64,000 bases of DNA, from assembly GCF_000759345.1 (NCBI RefSeq), contig NZ_JPZL01000001.1, positions 930,001 through 994,000 of the forward strand, in the 5' to 3' direction. The notes under the pieces are model-generated. The model made no database searches. It was not told the origin of the DNA and saw only the letters and a program-made list of their open reading frames with translations. The position numbers and the translations under genes are program-made. Source of the stretch: Litchfieldella xinjiangensis (GTDB lineage: Bacteria > Pseudomonadota > Gammaproteobacteria > Pseudomonadales > Halomonadaceae). Positions 36,881-44,841 of the stretch are shown piece after piece. Each line of letters begins with the position of its first letter. Positions within the stretch are counted from its first letter, which is position 1.

Positions 36881-37951
36881 TTAGAAGTGGTAGCGAGCGC
36901 CAGTGATCCAGTAAACGTCGTCTGAACCAGTTTCGATGTAGTTATCGTCACCGGGGGGGTTCGGATCGATGGTGATAGAACCCTGGTCGCGCTGGGTGGC
37001 TTCAACGAAGACATCGAAATTGCTGGTCAGATCGTAGTAAACGCCAGCTACCCAGGAAGTGCGGTTTTCGCGCGCATCATCGTAGCTGGTACGATAGACG
37101 TCAGCTGCGAAGGCCCACTGACCCATGGCATAACTACCACCCAGGCCCCACGCGTCGTAGCCATACAGGCCATCGTCGTCCTCGTCCATGGTTTCATAAC
37201 CCAGACGAGCAGAGAAGGCGTCATTGAAGGCGTAGACGGCACTTGCACCGTAAAGCATCTCGCCAGTACCTTCAGCGCGGCCACCTTCGTTATCGACGTA
37301 ACCCAGTGCCAGACGCAGCGGGCCAGTCTCGTAGCTTACGCCACCCTGAGTGGTGATTTCGCTGTCTGCTGATGTCTCAGCTTGGTTACGCTGGCTGTAG
37401 TGCTTGGCAGACAGGTAAGCCTGGAAGCCAGACAGGTTCGGCGTGATATAACCGATGGAATCACCGCGTGCCTGGTAACCGCCACCAATGCTACCGTAAC
37501 CTTCTGCGTAATCTTGAGCGAATTCATAGCCGTCCTGAATATAGACGTCGAACGGGCCCATGATATAGGTGTTGTAGAAGCTGTCGTAGTTGCCTGCCTG
37601 TACAGTACCCCAAGAGGCGCTTTCCAGACCGATATAAGAATGACGCAGCTCGTCGAATCCAGACTCCTGATCGCGCTCATCAGCATTGAAGCGCCACTCG
37701 ACACGACCGAAGGCACGCAGGTCGCGGCTGATGTCTTGGCTCAAGGAAAGTCCCAGGCGCGAACCGACATTACGGAATCGGGCGCCATTATCGATGCCTT
37801 CATCAGTAGGACCGCCGCCTTCGATACCCAGGGCGATACGGCCGTTGACGATCAGCTCAGTACCGTCCTGGCTGTAAACAGTTGCGGCCTGGGCGCCTGA
37901 GGCGGCCATGGCACCGGCGATAGCAGTCGCTAACAGTGTCTTTTTCATCAC
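36881..37951 (-). CDS. Gram-negative trimeric porin
   Basis: Outer-membrane general diffusion porin of 356 residues. The signal peptide MMKKTLLATAIAGAMAASGAQA is cut before ATVYSQDG. The first strand TELIVNGRIALGIEGG, many Tyr/Trp-Gly strand ends and the C-terminal ARYHF ending in Phe are typical of OmpC/OmpF-like porins. It is strongly acidic (many Asp/Glu), as expected in a halophile. Monocistronic with a strong terminator. The second ATG (residue 2) could also be the start. Confidence 0.95.
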   Translation of the reverse strand: MMKKTLLATAIAGAMAASGAQAATVYSQDGTELIVNGRIALGIEGGGPTDEGIDNGARFRNVGSRLGLSLSQDISRDLRAFGRVEWRFNADERDQESGFDELRHSYIGLESASWGTVQAGNYDSFYNTYIMGPFDVYIQDGYEFAQDYAEGYGSIGGGYQARGDSIGYITPNLSGFQAYLSAKHYSQRNQAETSADSEITTQGGVSYETGPLRLALGYVDNEGGRAEGTGEMLYGASAVYAFNDAFSARLGYETMDEDDDGLYGYDAWGLGGSYAMGQWAFAADVYRTSYDDARENRTSWVAGVYYDLTSNFDVFVEATQRDQGSITIDPNPPGDDNYIETGSDDVYWITGARYHF

Positions 37952-38362
37952 GATATGTTCCTTAACTAGCTTACTGTTTCGATCGTTACTGCGGATGCAG
38001 TCGGCTTTCCCGGTGCCGGCCCTGGGCCGCTACCTGAGCGAAGCCTTGTTATAATCCAATGCTCGCAGGGCAAACCTTATACCGGCTTTTTCGTGAGCGC
38101 AAGAAGAAAAAACACTGTTTTTAATCTCTGCATACGAAAAAGTGGGAACTTTCCCCTGCTCCTGAGGTCGCGCCACCACCCTGCAACGCGAGCCCCGGAA
38201 CCACCACGGCAGACGAAGCCACCGCCAGCGGCGAACCCGGCCTATCTTGGCGGCATGTAACACACCTGGCAAGTCTCTCGTCTATCAACGATTGACGAAC
38301 GCCATGCGGTATCGGGAATAGTCAGGAAAAACACCGCTATTTCAAACGATTGCCAGCACTCT
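37952..38362. other. Non-coding region upstream of the porin
   Basis: A 411-bp gap with no supportable gene. On the minus strand TATAAC (38048-38053) could be a -10 element about 100 bp before the porin start, but no good -35 accompanies it. The rest appears featureless. Confidence 0.4.
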
Positions 38363-39262
38363 TTAGCGGTCGTGCTTGGCCAGCAATTGACTCAACTTCT
38401 GCTCCAGGCGCGTATCCTTCTCCTGCTGGCGCTGCTTTTCACGGCGCTGAGCCTGGCGCGAACGGTTCTGGGCCTGGAGTTCGTCGAGCTGTTTCTTGGC
38501 GTATTTGGCCTCGCCTTCGGTCACGGTACCGGCAGGTTCGCCGTTCAGGCCGACCCGTTCGGTGCCGGCTCTTACGGCTTTTAGATAACGCGGCAAATGC
38601 ACGTAACTGGCCAGCGCCCGGCGCACGAGCTTTTCCGGCCACGGCTCGCGTTGCATCAGGTCTTCGTGAATGCCGATCTTGAGCGGGCGGGTATGGCCCT
38701 TGAAGAAGGTATCCGTGTAGCGGCGATACCACTCGTCGAGCAGGGCCTGGGGTGACGGCGCCTCGCCGATGGAGAGCGACCCTTGCCGGGCATTCACCTC
38801 ATCGCTGCGCTCGGGGGCGTTAGCAGGAGGCATTGTCGCGGAAGCGGGAGGGGTCGCTTCGGCGACTGGCGCCCCCGCGGGCTGGGGGGTAGCCGTCGCT
38901 TCCGGCGCCGAGGCGTCTGTTTGTACTGGCGCCGTCTGTTCTTGAGGCGTCTGCTCCAGCGGGGCTTGCTTCATGGCCGGCTCCTGTGAGGCCGGCTGCT
39001 GATCCGGTTCCGGCTCGTGCGCCGTGGCGTGCCGGGGGCGACGCGCCATCAGGGCAGCCAGGCCCTGGCTGCGGCCAGCGGTGACATGCGGCTGGCGAAC
39101 CTCGGCCTTGAGCGCGTCGAGCTCCTGGGCAAGCGCAGCATTCGTTGCCTGCAATTCACGATTGCGGGCTTCCAGCATCCTGACCTTGGCTCGCGCGTCC
39201 AACAGCTGCAGCAGCCAGCGGTCGGCTCGTTGTTCCAGTGTATCGAGAAGCTGAGGGATCAC
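38363..39262 (-). CDS. ProQ/FinO-domain RNA-binding protein with long N-terminal extension
   Basis: A 299-residue protein whose C-terminal third matches the ProQ/FinO RNA chaperone domain (about residues 185-280: LLDEWYRRYTDTFF, RPLKIGIHEDLM, LVRRALASYVHLPRYLKAV). Such proteins bind structured sRNAs and mRNA 3' ends. In front of it are a predicted coiled coil (LLQLLDARAKVRMLEARNR, ALAQELDALKAEV) and a low-complexity Pro/Ala/Gln/Thr linker (about 95-170). The tail is Lys/Arg/Gln-rich. The GTG at 39262 is chosen because GGAGG lies 8 nt upstream. E. coli ProQ has the domain at the N-terminus, so the architecture differs. Confidence 0.85.
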   Translation of the reverse strand: MIPQLLDTLEQRADRWLLQLLDARAKVRMLEARNRELQATNAALAQELDALKAEVRQPHVTAGRSQGLAALMARRPRHATAHEPEPDQQPASQEPAMKQAPLEQTPQEQTAPVQTDASAPEATATPQPAGAPVAEATPPASATMPPANAPERSDEVNARQGSLSIGEAPSPQALLDEWYRRYTDTFFKGHTRPLKIGIHEDLMQREPWPEKLVRRALASYVHLPRYLKAVRAGTERVGLNGEPAGTVTEGEAKYAKKQLDELQAQNRSRQAQRREKQRQQEKDTRLEQKLSQLLAKHDR

Positions 39263-39387
39263 GGCACCACCCTCCAGAGGTCGTCCAAAGAAACGGGCAC
39301 TGACTGCCCGCCCCGCCTGATCATCCAAGTCTGTGTCACTCTAGCCCGGGTGACAACTCGTCAAGGGCCGTTTCACAGCCACGCAGC

Positions 39388-39912
39388 TCAGCGTCGCACG
39401 TATTCGACGAATTCATACGCCGGTTGGCCGCTGTCACGCTGCTGAGCCGGGGCACGCTGAACCTCGTGCCACTCATCACGCGGCAGCGCGGGGAACCGGG
39501 CGTCACCGTCGACCTCGACATCGACCTCGGTGAGGTAAAGCCGCGTGGCCCAGGGCAATGCCTGTTCGTAGATCTGCGCCCCGCCCATGATCATGATCTC
39601 GTCGACGCCGTCGATCAGCGCCTGCTGGTCGGCCAGGTCGAGCGCACTGGCCAGATCGTGACACACACGCACACCCTCGGCGGCAAAGCCGGGGTCGCGG
39701 GTCACCACGATGTTGAGACGGTTGGGGAGCGCCCGGCCTATCGATGCGAAGGTCTTGCGCCCCATTACCAGCGGCTTGCCCTGGGTCATGCGCTTGAAGA
39801 ACTTGAGATCTTCCGGCAGGTACCAGGGAAGCTGGTTCTCGACACCGATGACCCGATTGCGCGACACGGCGGCAATCATGGCCAAGGGCACGACCGTTTC
39901 GACGATTGTCAT
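39388..39912 (-). CDS. folA: Dihydrofolate reductase
   Basis: Reduces dihydrofolate to tetrahydrofolate with NADPH, restoring the folate oxidised by ThyA. It has 174 residues. The N-terminal [17 protein letters not shown] and [16 protein letters not shown] (catalytic acid region) are followed by [11 protein letters not shown] and [14 protein letters not shown]. Start ATG overlaps the thyA stop by 4 bp (ATGA), so both steps of the thymidylate cycle are translationally coupled. Confidence 0.97.
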   Translation of the reverse strand: MTIVETVVPLAMIAAVSRNRVIGVENQLPWYLPEDLKFFKRMTQGKPLVMGRKTFASIGRALPNRLNIVVTRDPGFAAEGVRVCHDLASALDLADQQALIDGVDEIMIMGGAQIYEQALPWATRLYLTEVDVEVDGDARFPALPRDEWHEVQRAPAQQRDSGQPAYEFVEYVRR

Positions 39913-40784
39913 ACCGCGACCTCTGCCTTGATGTGGGGATGCGGATCGTAATCGAGGATATCGATATCCTCGAAACGGAACGCGAACAGATCACTCACCT
40001 CGGGGTTCAGCGCCAGGCGTGGCGGCTGCCGCGGGGTACGTGTCAGCTGCAACGCGGCCTGGTCGAGATGGTTGGAGTAAAGATGCGCATCGCCCAGGGT
40101 ATGCACGAACTCCCCCGGGGCAAGATTGCAGACCTGGGCCAGCATGTGCGTGAGCAGCGCATAACTGGCGATATTGAACGGCACCCCCAGGAAGATATCG
40201 GCGCTGCGCTGATAGAGCTGGCACGAGAGGCGCCCTTCGGCCACATAGAACTGGAACAGCGCATGGCACGGCGGCAAGGCCATCTCGTCGACCAGCGTCG
40301 GATTCCAGGCCGAAACGATCAGGCGGCGTGAATCGGGGTTGCGGCGAATCTGTTCGACCAGGTTGGCGATCTGATCGACATGGCCGCCGCCGGGGCGTGG
40401 CCAGCTTCTCCATTGATAACCGTAAACCGGCCCCAGTTCGCCGTCGGCATCGGCCCATTCGTCCCAGATGCGCACGCCGTTCTCGCGCAGGTAAGCGATA
40501 TTGGTGTCGCCGGCCAGAAACCACAGCAGTTCATGAATGATCGAGCGCAGGTGCAGTTTCTTGGTGGTCACCAGGGGAAAGCCACGGGCCAGGTCGAAGC
40601 GCATCTGATGGCCGAATACGCTGCGCGTACCCACGCCGGTACGATCGCTCTTCTCCACGCCGTGCTCGAGCACGTGGTGCATCAGGTCCAGGTAAGGCTG
40701 TTCCAGCGGCGCTTGTGTAGGAGGCGTGGGAGAGTTAGCCGAAATTGCCATGTCTTGAGAAAGCGAGCCTTGTGTGTCGGTCAT
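39909..40784 (-). CDS. thyA: Thymidylate synthase
   Basis: Methylates dUMP to dTMP using methylene-tetrahydrofolate. It has 291 residues with an N-terminal extension of about 25 residues beyond the E. coli length (264). The catalytic Cys is in [13 protein letters not shown]. The phosphate/dUMP motif [24 protein letters not shown] and the folate-site end [10 protein letters not shown] are present. The start overlaps the lgt stop by 4 bp, and the stop overlaps folA by 4 bp. A second in-frame ATG at 40751 is possible. Confidence 0.97.
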   Translation of the reverse strand: MTDTQGSLSQDMAISANSPTPPTQAPLEQPYLDLMHHVLEHGVEKSDRTGVGTRSVFGHQMRFDLARGFPLVTTKKLHLRSIIHELLWFLAGDTNIAYLRENGVRIWDEWADADGELGPVYGYQWRSWPRPGGGHVDQIANLVEQIRRNPDSRRLIVSAWNPTLVDEMALPPCHALFQFYVAEGRLSCQLYQRSADIFLGVPFNIASYALLTHMLAQVCNLAPGEFVHTLGDAHLYSNHLDQAALQLTRTPRQPPRLALNPEVSDLFAFRFEDIDILDYDPHPHIKAEVAV

Positions 40785-41590
40785 TGCGTATCACCTGCCG
40801 TGGCAGGCGGTGTGTCCACCGGTTGGCGGCGCGACCAGAGAATCAGCCCTAAGCCGATGACAATCATCGGCAGCGTGAGCAGCATGCCCATGGTCACCCA
40901 GCCGAAGGCGATGAAGCCGATGTGTGCGTCGGGCAGCCGAACGAACTCCACCGCAAAGCGGAATACGCCATAGAGAAGCAGGAAAAGTCCCGAAATCATA
41001 CCACGCTGGCGTGGCTTGGCCGAGACGACCCAAAGGATAGCAAACAGCACCAGGCCTTCCAGCAACGCCTCGTACAGGGACGAGGGATGGCGCGGCTCGG
41101 GTCCCATGCCCGGAAACGGCATACCCCAGGGCAAATCGGTGACGCGGCCGGGCAACTCATGATTGATGAAGTTGCCGATACGCCCGGCGCCGAGACCGAC
41201 AGGCACCAGCGGCGCGACGAAATCGGTCATCTGGAAAAAGGCCAGGCCGTGCTTGCGGGCAAATAGCCAGGCGGCCAACAGCACCCCGATCAAGCCGCCA
41301 TGGAAACTCATGCCGCCATCCCATACCTGGAATAGCCACAGCGGGTTATCGAGCAGACGATCCATGCCGTAGAACAGGGCATAGCCCACGCGCCCCCCCA
41401 CCACGACGCCCAGGGCACCATAGAACAGCATGTCGCTGATATCGTCCTTGGTCAGGCCCAGACGATGGGCGCGTTGGCGCCCCAGCAACCAGGCACCGAT
41501 GAAGCCCACCACATACATCAGGCCATACCAGTGCACGGTCAGCGGTCCTAGCTGGATGGCTACGGGATCGATATCGGGATACGAAAGCAT
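40781..41590 (-). CDS. lgt: Prolipoprotein diacylglyceryl transferase
   Basis: Inner-membrane enzyme that attaches diacylglycerol to the lipobox Cys of prolipoproteins. It has 269 residues and about seven membrane helices. The conserved signature is [16 protein letters not shown], with [10 protein letters not shown] at the first helix and [11 protein letters not shown]. It is followed by thyA with a 4-bp overlap; lgt-thyA linkage is common in gammaproteobacteria. Confidence 0.97.
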   Translation of the reverse strand: MLSYPDIDPVAIQLGPLTVHWYGLMYVVGFIGAWLLGRQRAHRLGLTKDDISDMLFYGALGVVVGGRVGYALFYGMDRLLDNPLWLFQVWDGGMSFHGGLIGVLLAAWLFARKHGLAFFQMTDFVAPLVPVGLGAGRIGNFINHELPGRVTDLPWGMPFPGMGPEPRHPSSLYEALLEGLVLFAILWVVSAKPRQRGMISGLFLLLYGVFRFAVEFVRLPDAHIGFIAFGWVTMGMLLTLPMIVIGLGLILWSRRQPVDTPPATAGDTQ

Positions 41591-41635
41591 GCGGTGTCCT
41601 GAATGAAAGAATGGTTATGCGAGACCAAGCCCAGC

Positions 41636-42436
41636 TCAGCCGAACAGGAACTTGATCCCGACCAGCATCAACAACGCGGCAAAGCCCAGGCGCAGCGCGG
41701 TCGCCGGCAAGGCGTGCGCCAGCTGCACCCCGAGACGCGCAAAGGGAATACTGGTCAGCACGATACCCAGGAACGCCGGCCATAGCACGAAGCCCGTACT
41801 CCAGGGCGGCAAGTCCGGATGGCCCCAGCCGGTGACAATGAACATCAGCGCACCGACCAGCGCGATCGGCACACCGCAGGCCGCCGAGGTGCCTACGGCA
41901 TGGGTCATGCTTGCCCCCGCCCGGGACAGCCACGGCACGGAGAGCGTACCGCCGCCTATACCGAACAGGGCCGAGATGGCACCGATGACCAACCCTGCCA
42001 CGCCCATCGCGAGGCGCCCCGGGGAGGCAGCGCCGGGCTTGGGCCCGAGCCCCAGCGCCATCTTGATCGCCACGCTGATCACGAACAGGCCGAAAAGCGT
42101 TCCCAATAGCCCACCCGAAAGCGCACCGGCAATGAACACGCCGCCAATGGCACCCAGCATCAGACCGGGTAACAGGGCCAGGAACCAGTGGCGGCGCACA
42201 CTCCCCTTGCGAATATGGCCCCACGTGGACGAGGCGCTCGTCACCACGATGGTGGCGAGCGACGTGCCGATAGCCAGATGCATGGCCACCGAGGCATCCA
42301 CCCCTTGCAGCCCGAAGGCAAACACCAGTACCGGGACGATGATCAGGCCGCCGCCGATACCGAACAGACCCGCGAGGGTGCCGGCCGCTGCGCCCAGCGC
42401 GAGGTAACCGAGCATCGTCAGGATAAGTGGGGTCAC
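41636..42436 (-). CDS. TauE/SafE-family sulfite exporter-like membrane protein
   Basis: A 266-residue permease of the TauE/SafE (DUF81) family with about eight hydrophobic segments. The duplicated signature appears as GTLAGLFGIGGGLIIVPVL and ISALFGIGGGTLSVPWLSR. Members have been linked to export of sulfite or organosulfur anions, but the substrate here is unknown. It overlaps the stop of the upstream sensor-like gene by 4 bp and precedes lgt by 45 bp, so all five genes probably share a transcript. Confidence 0.9.
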   Translation of the reverse strand: MTPLILTMLGYLALGAAAGTLAGLFGIGGGLIIVPVLVFAFGLQGVDASVAMHLAIGTSLATIVVTSASSTWGHIRKGSVRRHWFLALLPGLMLGAIGGVFIAGALSGGLLGTLFGLFVISVAIKMALGLGPKPGAASPGRLAMGVAGLVIGAISALFGIGGGTLSVPWLSRAGASMTHAVGTSAACGVPIALVGALMFIVTGWGHPDLPPWSTGFVLWPAFLGIVLTSIPFARLGVQLAHALPATALRLGFAALLMLVGIKFLFG

Positions 42437-43854
42437 TGGCCGGCTTCCTCCATTGCGGCGGGCAGCCAGTGAGCCACCATGTCCAGTAGCGCCTGCGGAC
42501 GATAGGGCTTGGGCAAGAAGTCGTTCATACCGGCCGCAAAATAGCGTTCGCGATCGTCATCGCCGGCGTTGGCGGTCAAGGCGATCAGCACACTGGGGCG
42601 GGCGTTCTCAGCGTGTGACTCACGCTGGCGCCAGCAGCGGCTGGTCTCGACACCGTCAAGATCGGGCATATAGATATCCATGAAGACCAGGTCGTAATGA
42701 CGTTCCGCCCCCATCTCGAGGGCCTGCTTGCCACTTTGGGCAGTATCCACAGTGAGGCCCTGCGCTTCCAGCACCCGACGCGCCAGCATGGTATTCACCG
42801 GGCCATCGTCGACGATGAGAATGCGCGATTGCTTTGCCTCGGCCCCGATGCCGGCGCCAAGCAGTGCCGCCGAGGCCTGGTCAGGGTCGATCGTCCCCAG
42901 GTCGTCGGCGTCGTCGGCTGCGCTGCCCGCCAGATTGGATACCAGCGTCGCCAGATCGGCAAGACGTTCGCGCAGCGCGCCATGACGGGACAGGCTGCCC
43001 TGCGCGGCGCTCTCGTCCAGCGCATGCAGCGCATCGTCGAGTTCACGCTGCATCAGCGACAGGTACGTGGACTTGAGTCGGGACTCCTCGCGTGCCCGAT
43101 CACGCAGCAGGGTCATCTTAGTCAGACTCTGCTGCTGCTCGTTGATATTCTCGAGTATCCCCATGGCATGATGATTGAGATCCTCGAGACGCACCAGACG
43201 ATAAACCTGCCATTGGCCTTGGTGATCCTGCAAACGCACGATATTGTCTTTATCCTGCCGTACGTCAGGCCGCATCAGGTAATGGATATCAAGCCCCCGC
43301 ATATCCGATAGGGATCGGCCAAACAGCGCCTCGAAGCTGGCATTGGCGGCAACCAGGTTATTATGGTGGGTAATGAAGGCCGGCTGGTTGAGCCGTTCGA
43401 GGATATGCACGAGGTGCGGTCGCTCGATCAGGCGCTCCATGAGCACTTCCAGGCCATCGATGAGCGCCCCCAGACGAGCGACCGGGCTTTCCTGGGGCGC
43501 GGCTGCCGGCACCAGACGCTGAGACTTCAGCCACGAAGGCAGCTCCTTGTGCAGCGAGCGCATGATGCGCTCCAGCCGATCGAAGGGCACTCCGAGGGAG
43601 AGCTCCCAGCGTTGCAGACGGTGGCGTAACAGCAGCAGAAAGGTCGTCGTGGTCAGGCCGGTACCGATCAGCAGCGCCAGGCTAAGCCAGGTGAGTGCCT
43701 GCCAGGCCTGGGATGGCGACATGGTGGAGCGCCACAGGATCGCCCAGGCCAGGATGCACAAGGCGACGAGACCTGACTGCACGACCAGCAAGGGCCAGAG
43801 CGTCGGCCAGATCAGGCTGCGCCAAAGGCTTTCCGGGCGGGTCTGGACTCGCAT
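42433..43854 (-). CDS. Membrane PAS-REC protein resembling a hybrid sensor kinase without kinase domain
   Basis: A 473-residue protein. Two transmembrane helices (about 18-40 and 55-77) are followed by a PAS-like domain (about 150-235) and a helical segment where hybrid kinases have the dimerisation/His domain. Here the usual SHELRTPL box reads MQRELDDAL (268-276), so the phospho-accepting His is replaced by Arg, and no ATPase domain follows. A complete receiver domain ends the protein (RILIVDDGPVNTM, phospho-acceptor D393 in FMDIYMPDLDG, T428, K449 in LPKPYRP). It could be phosphorylated by another kinase. It is first in the operon with tauE-like, lgt, thyA and folA. Confidence 0.88.
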   Translation of the reverse strand: MRVQTRPESLWRSLIWPTLWPLLVVQSGLVALCILAWAILWRSTMSPSQAWQALTWLSLALLIGTGLTTTTFLLLLRHRLQRWELSLGVPFDRLERIMRSLHKELPSWLKSQRLVPAAAPQESPVARLGALIDGLEVLMERLIERPHLVHILERLNQPAFITHHNNLVAANASFEALFGRSLSDMRGLDIHYLMRPDVRQDKDNIVRLQDHQGQWQVYRLVRLEDLNHHAMGILENINEQQQSLTKMTLLRDRAREESRLKSTYLSLMQRELDDALHALDESAAQGSLSRHGALRERLADLATLVSNLAGSAADDADDLGTIDPDQASAALLGAGIGAEAKQSRILIVDDGPVNTMLARRVLEAQGLTVDTAQSGKQALEMGAERHYDLVFMDIYMPDLDGVETSRCWRQRESHAENARPSVLIALTANAGDDDRERYFAAGMNDFLPKPYRPQALLDMVAHWLPAAMEEAGQ

Positions 43855-44041
43855 TATTGTCCCTGTGCGACATCAACGGTGCCACGAGTGTACGTCGCTC
43901 GACGCCGTCTGTCATGGGCTAGCCCGCGTCTCGACTCGCTGGGCCATGAGCGTGAGCGAGATGACACGTGTCAGCCTCGCCGACCACATTCGTCATATCA
44001 AGCGGCTTCCCCCGCTAAGCCGCGAGGGCTAGAGTAGACCC

Positions 44042-44833
44042 ATGTGCCTGATTGTCTTCGATTACCAACCGCATGACTCGACGCGACTTCGCCTGGTGGC
44101 CAACCGTGACGAGTTCCACGACCGGCCCAGCGCACCGCTTCACGCCTGGGACGATCATCCAGGCATCGTCGGCGGTCGTGACCTGCAGGCCGGTGGAACC
44201 TGGATGGCGGTACACCGCCGTGGCCGTTTCGCCGCCCTGACCAATGTGCGCGACCCGCGCCTCATCATGCCTATTGATACCCCAAGCCGCGGCCACCTGG
44301 TGCATGACGCTCTCACCTGCCAGCACCTGCCGGCCTGGCTCGACATGCTCGCTGAAGGCCGCGCCATCGACTATGCCGGCTTCAACCTTCTGGCCGGTGA
44401 TGGGCAGAATCTTTGGCATCTTCACCGTGGACGCGACTCGGTGCATCTCGAGCGCGTTACACCGGGTGTTCATGCTGTCTCCAATGCCGACCTGGATACA
44501 CCCTGGCCCAAGGTGGCACGCGTTCGGCAAGGGCTCGCCGAGAACCTCGGCAACCCGCACGCGTCCGGCGGGAATTGGCGTGAGGCCGCCCTTGACATGA
44601 TGCAGGAGAGCCAGCCGGTCGATCCACCCGAGCGACTCCCCGATACGGGAATCGGCCTGGAAATGGAGCGCCGCCTCTCCCCCCCGTTCATCGTGGGCGA
44701 TACCTATGGGACCCGAGCGATGAGCTGGCTCGAATGGCGCACGAACGGCACGCTGACGATCGGGGAACGGCGCTTCGGTCCCAATGGCACCCGGCTCGAT
44801 GAGCAACAACTGACCCTGTCGCTGGAAGCGTGA
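44042..44833 (+). CDS. NRDE-family (TANGO2-like) protein
   Basis: A 263-residue protein of the NRDE/TANGO2 family, named after the motif seen here as VANRDEF near residue 21. The N-terminal MCLIVFDYQPH has the Cys at position 2 that is typical of the family and may act as an N-terminal nucleophile after Met removal. The conserved GGRDLQAGGTWMAVHRRGRFAALTNVRDP follows. The bacterial function is not established. It is convergent with ptsP, 8 bp apart. Confidence 0.92.
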   Translation: MCLIVFDYQPHDSTRLRLVANRDEFHDRPSAPLHAWDDHPGIVGGRDLQAGGTWMAVHRRGRFAALTNVRDPRLIMPIDTPSRGHLVHDALTCQHLPAWLDMLAEGRAIDYAGFNLLAGDGQNLWHLHRGRDSVHLERVTPGVHAVSNADLDTPWPKVARVRQGLAENLGNPHASGGNWREAALDMMQESQPVDPPERLPDTGIGLEMERRLSPPFIVGDTYGTRAMSWLEWRTNGTLTIGERRFGPNGTRLDEQQLTLSLEA

Positions 44834-44841
44834 TTTAAGGC

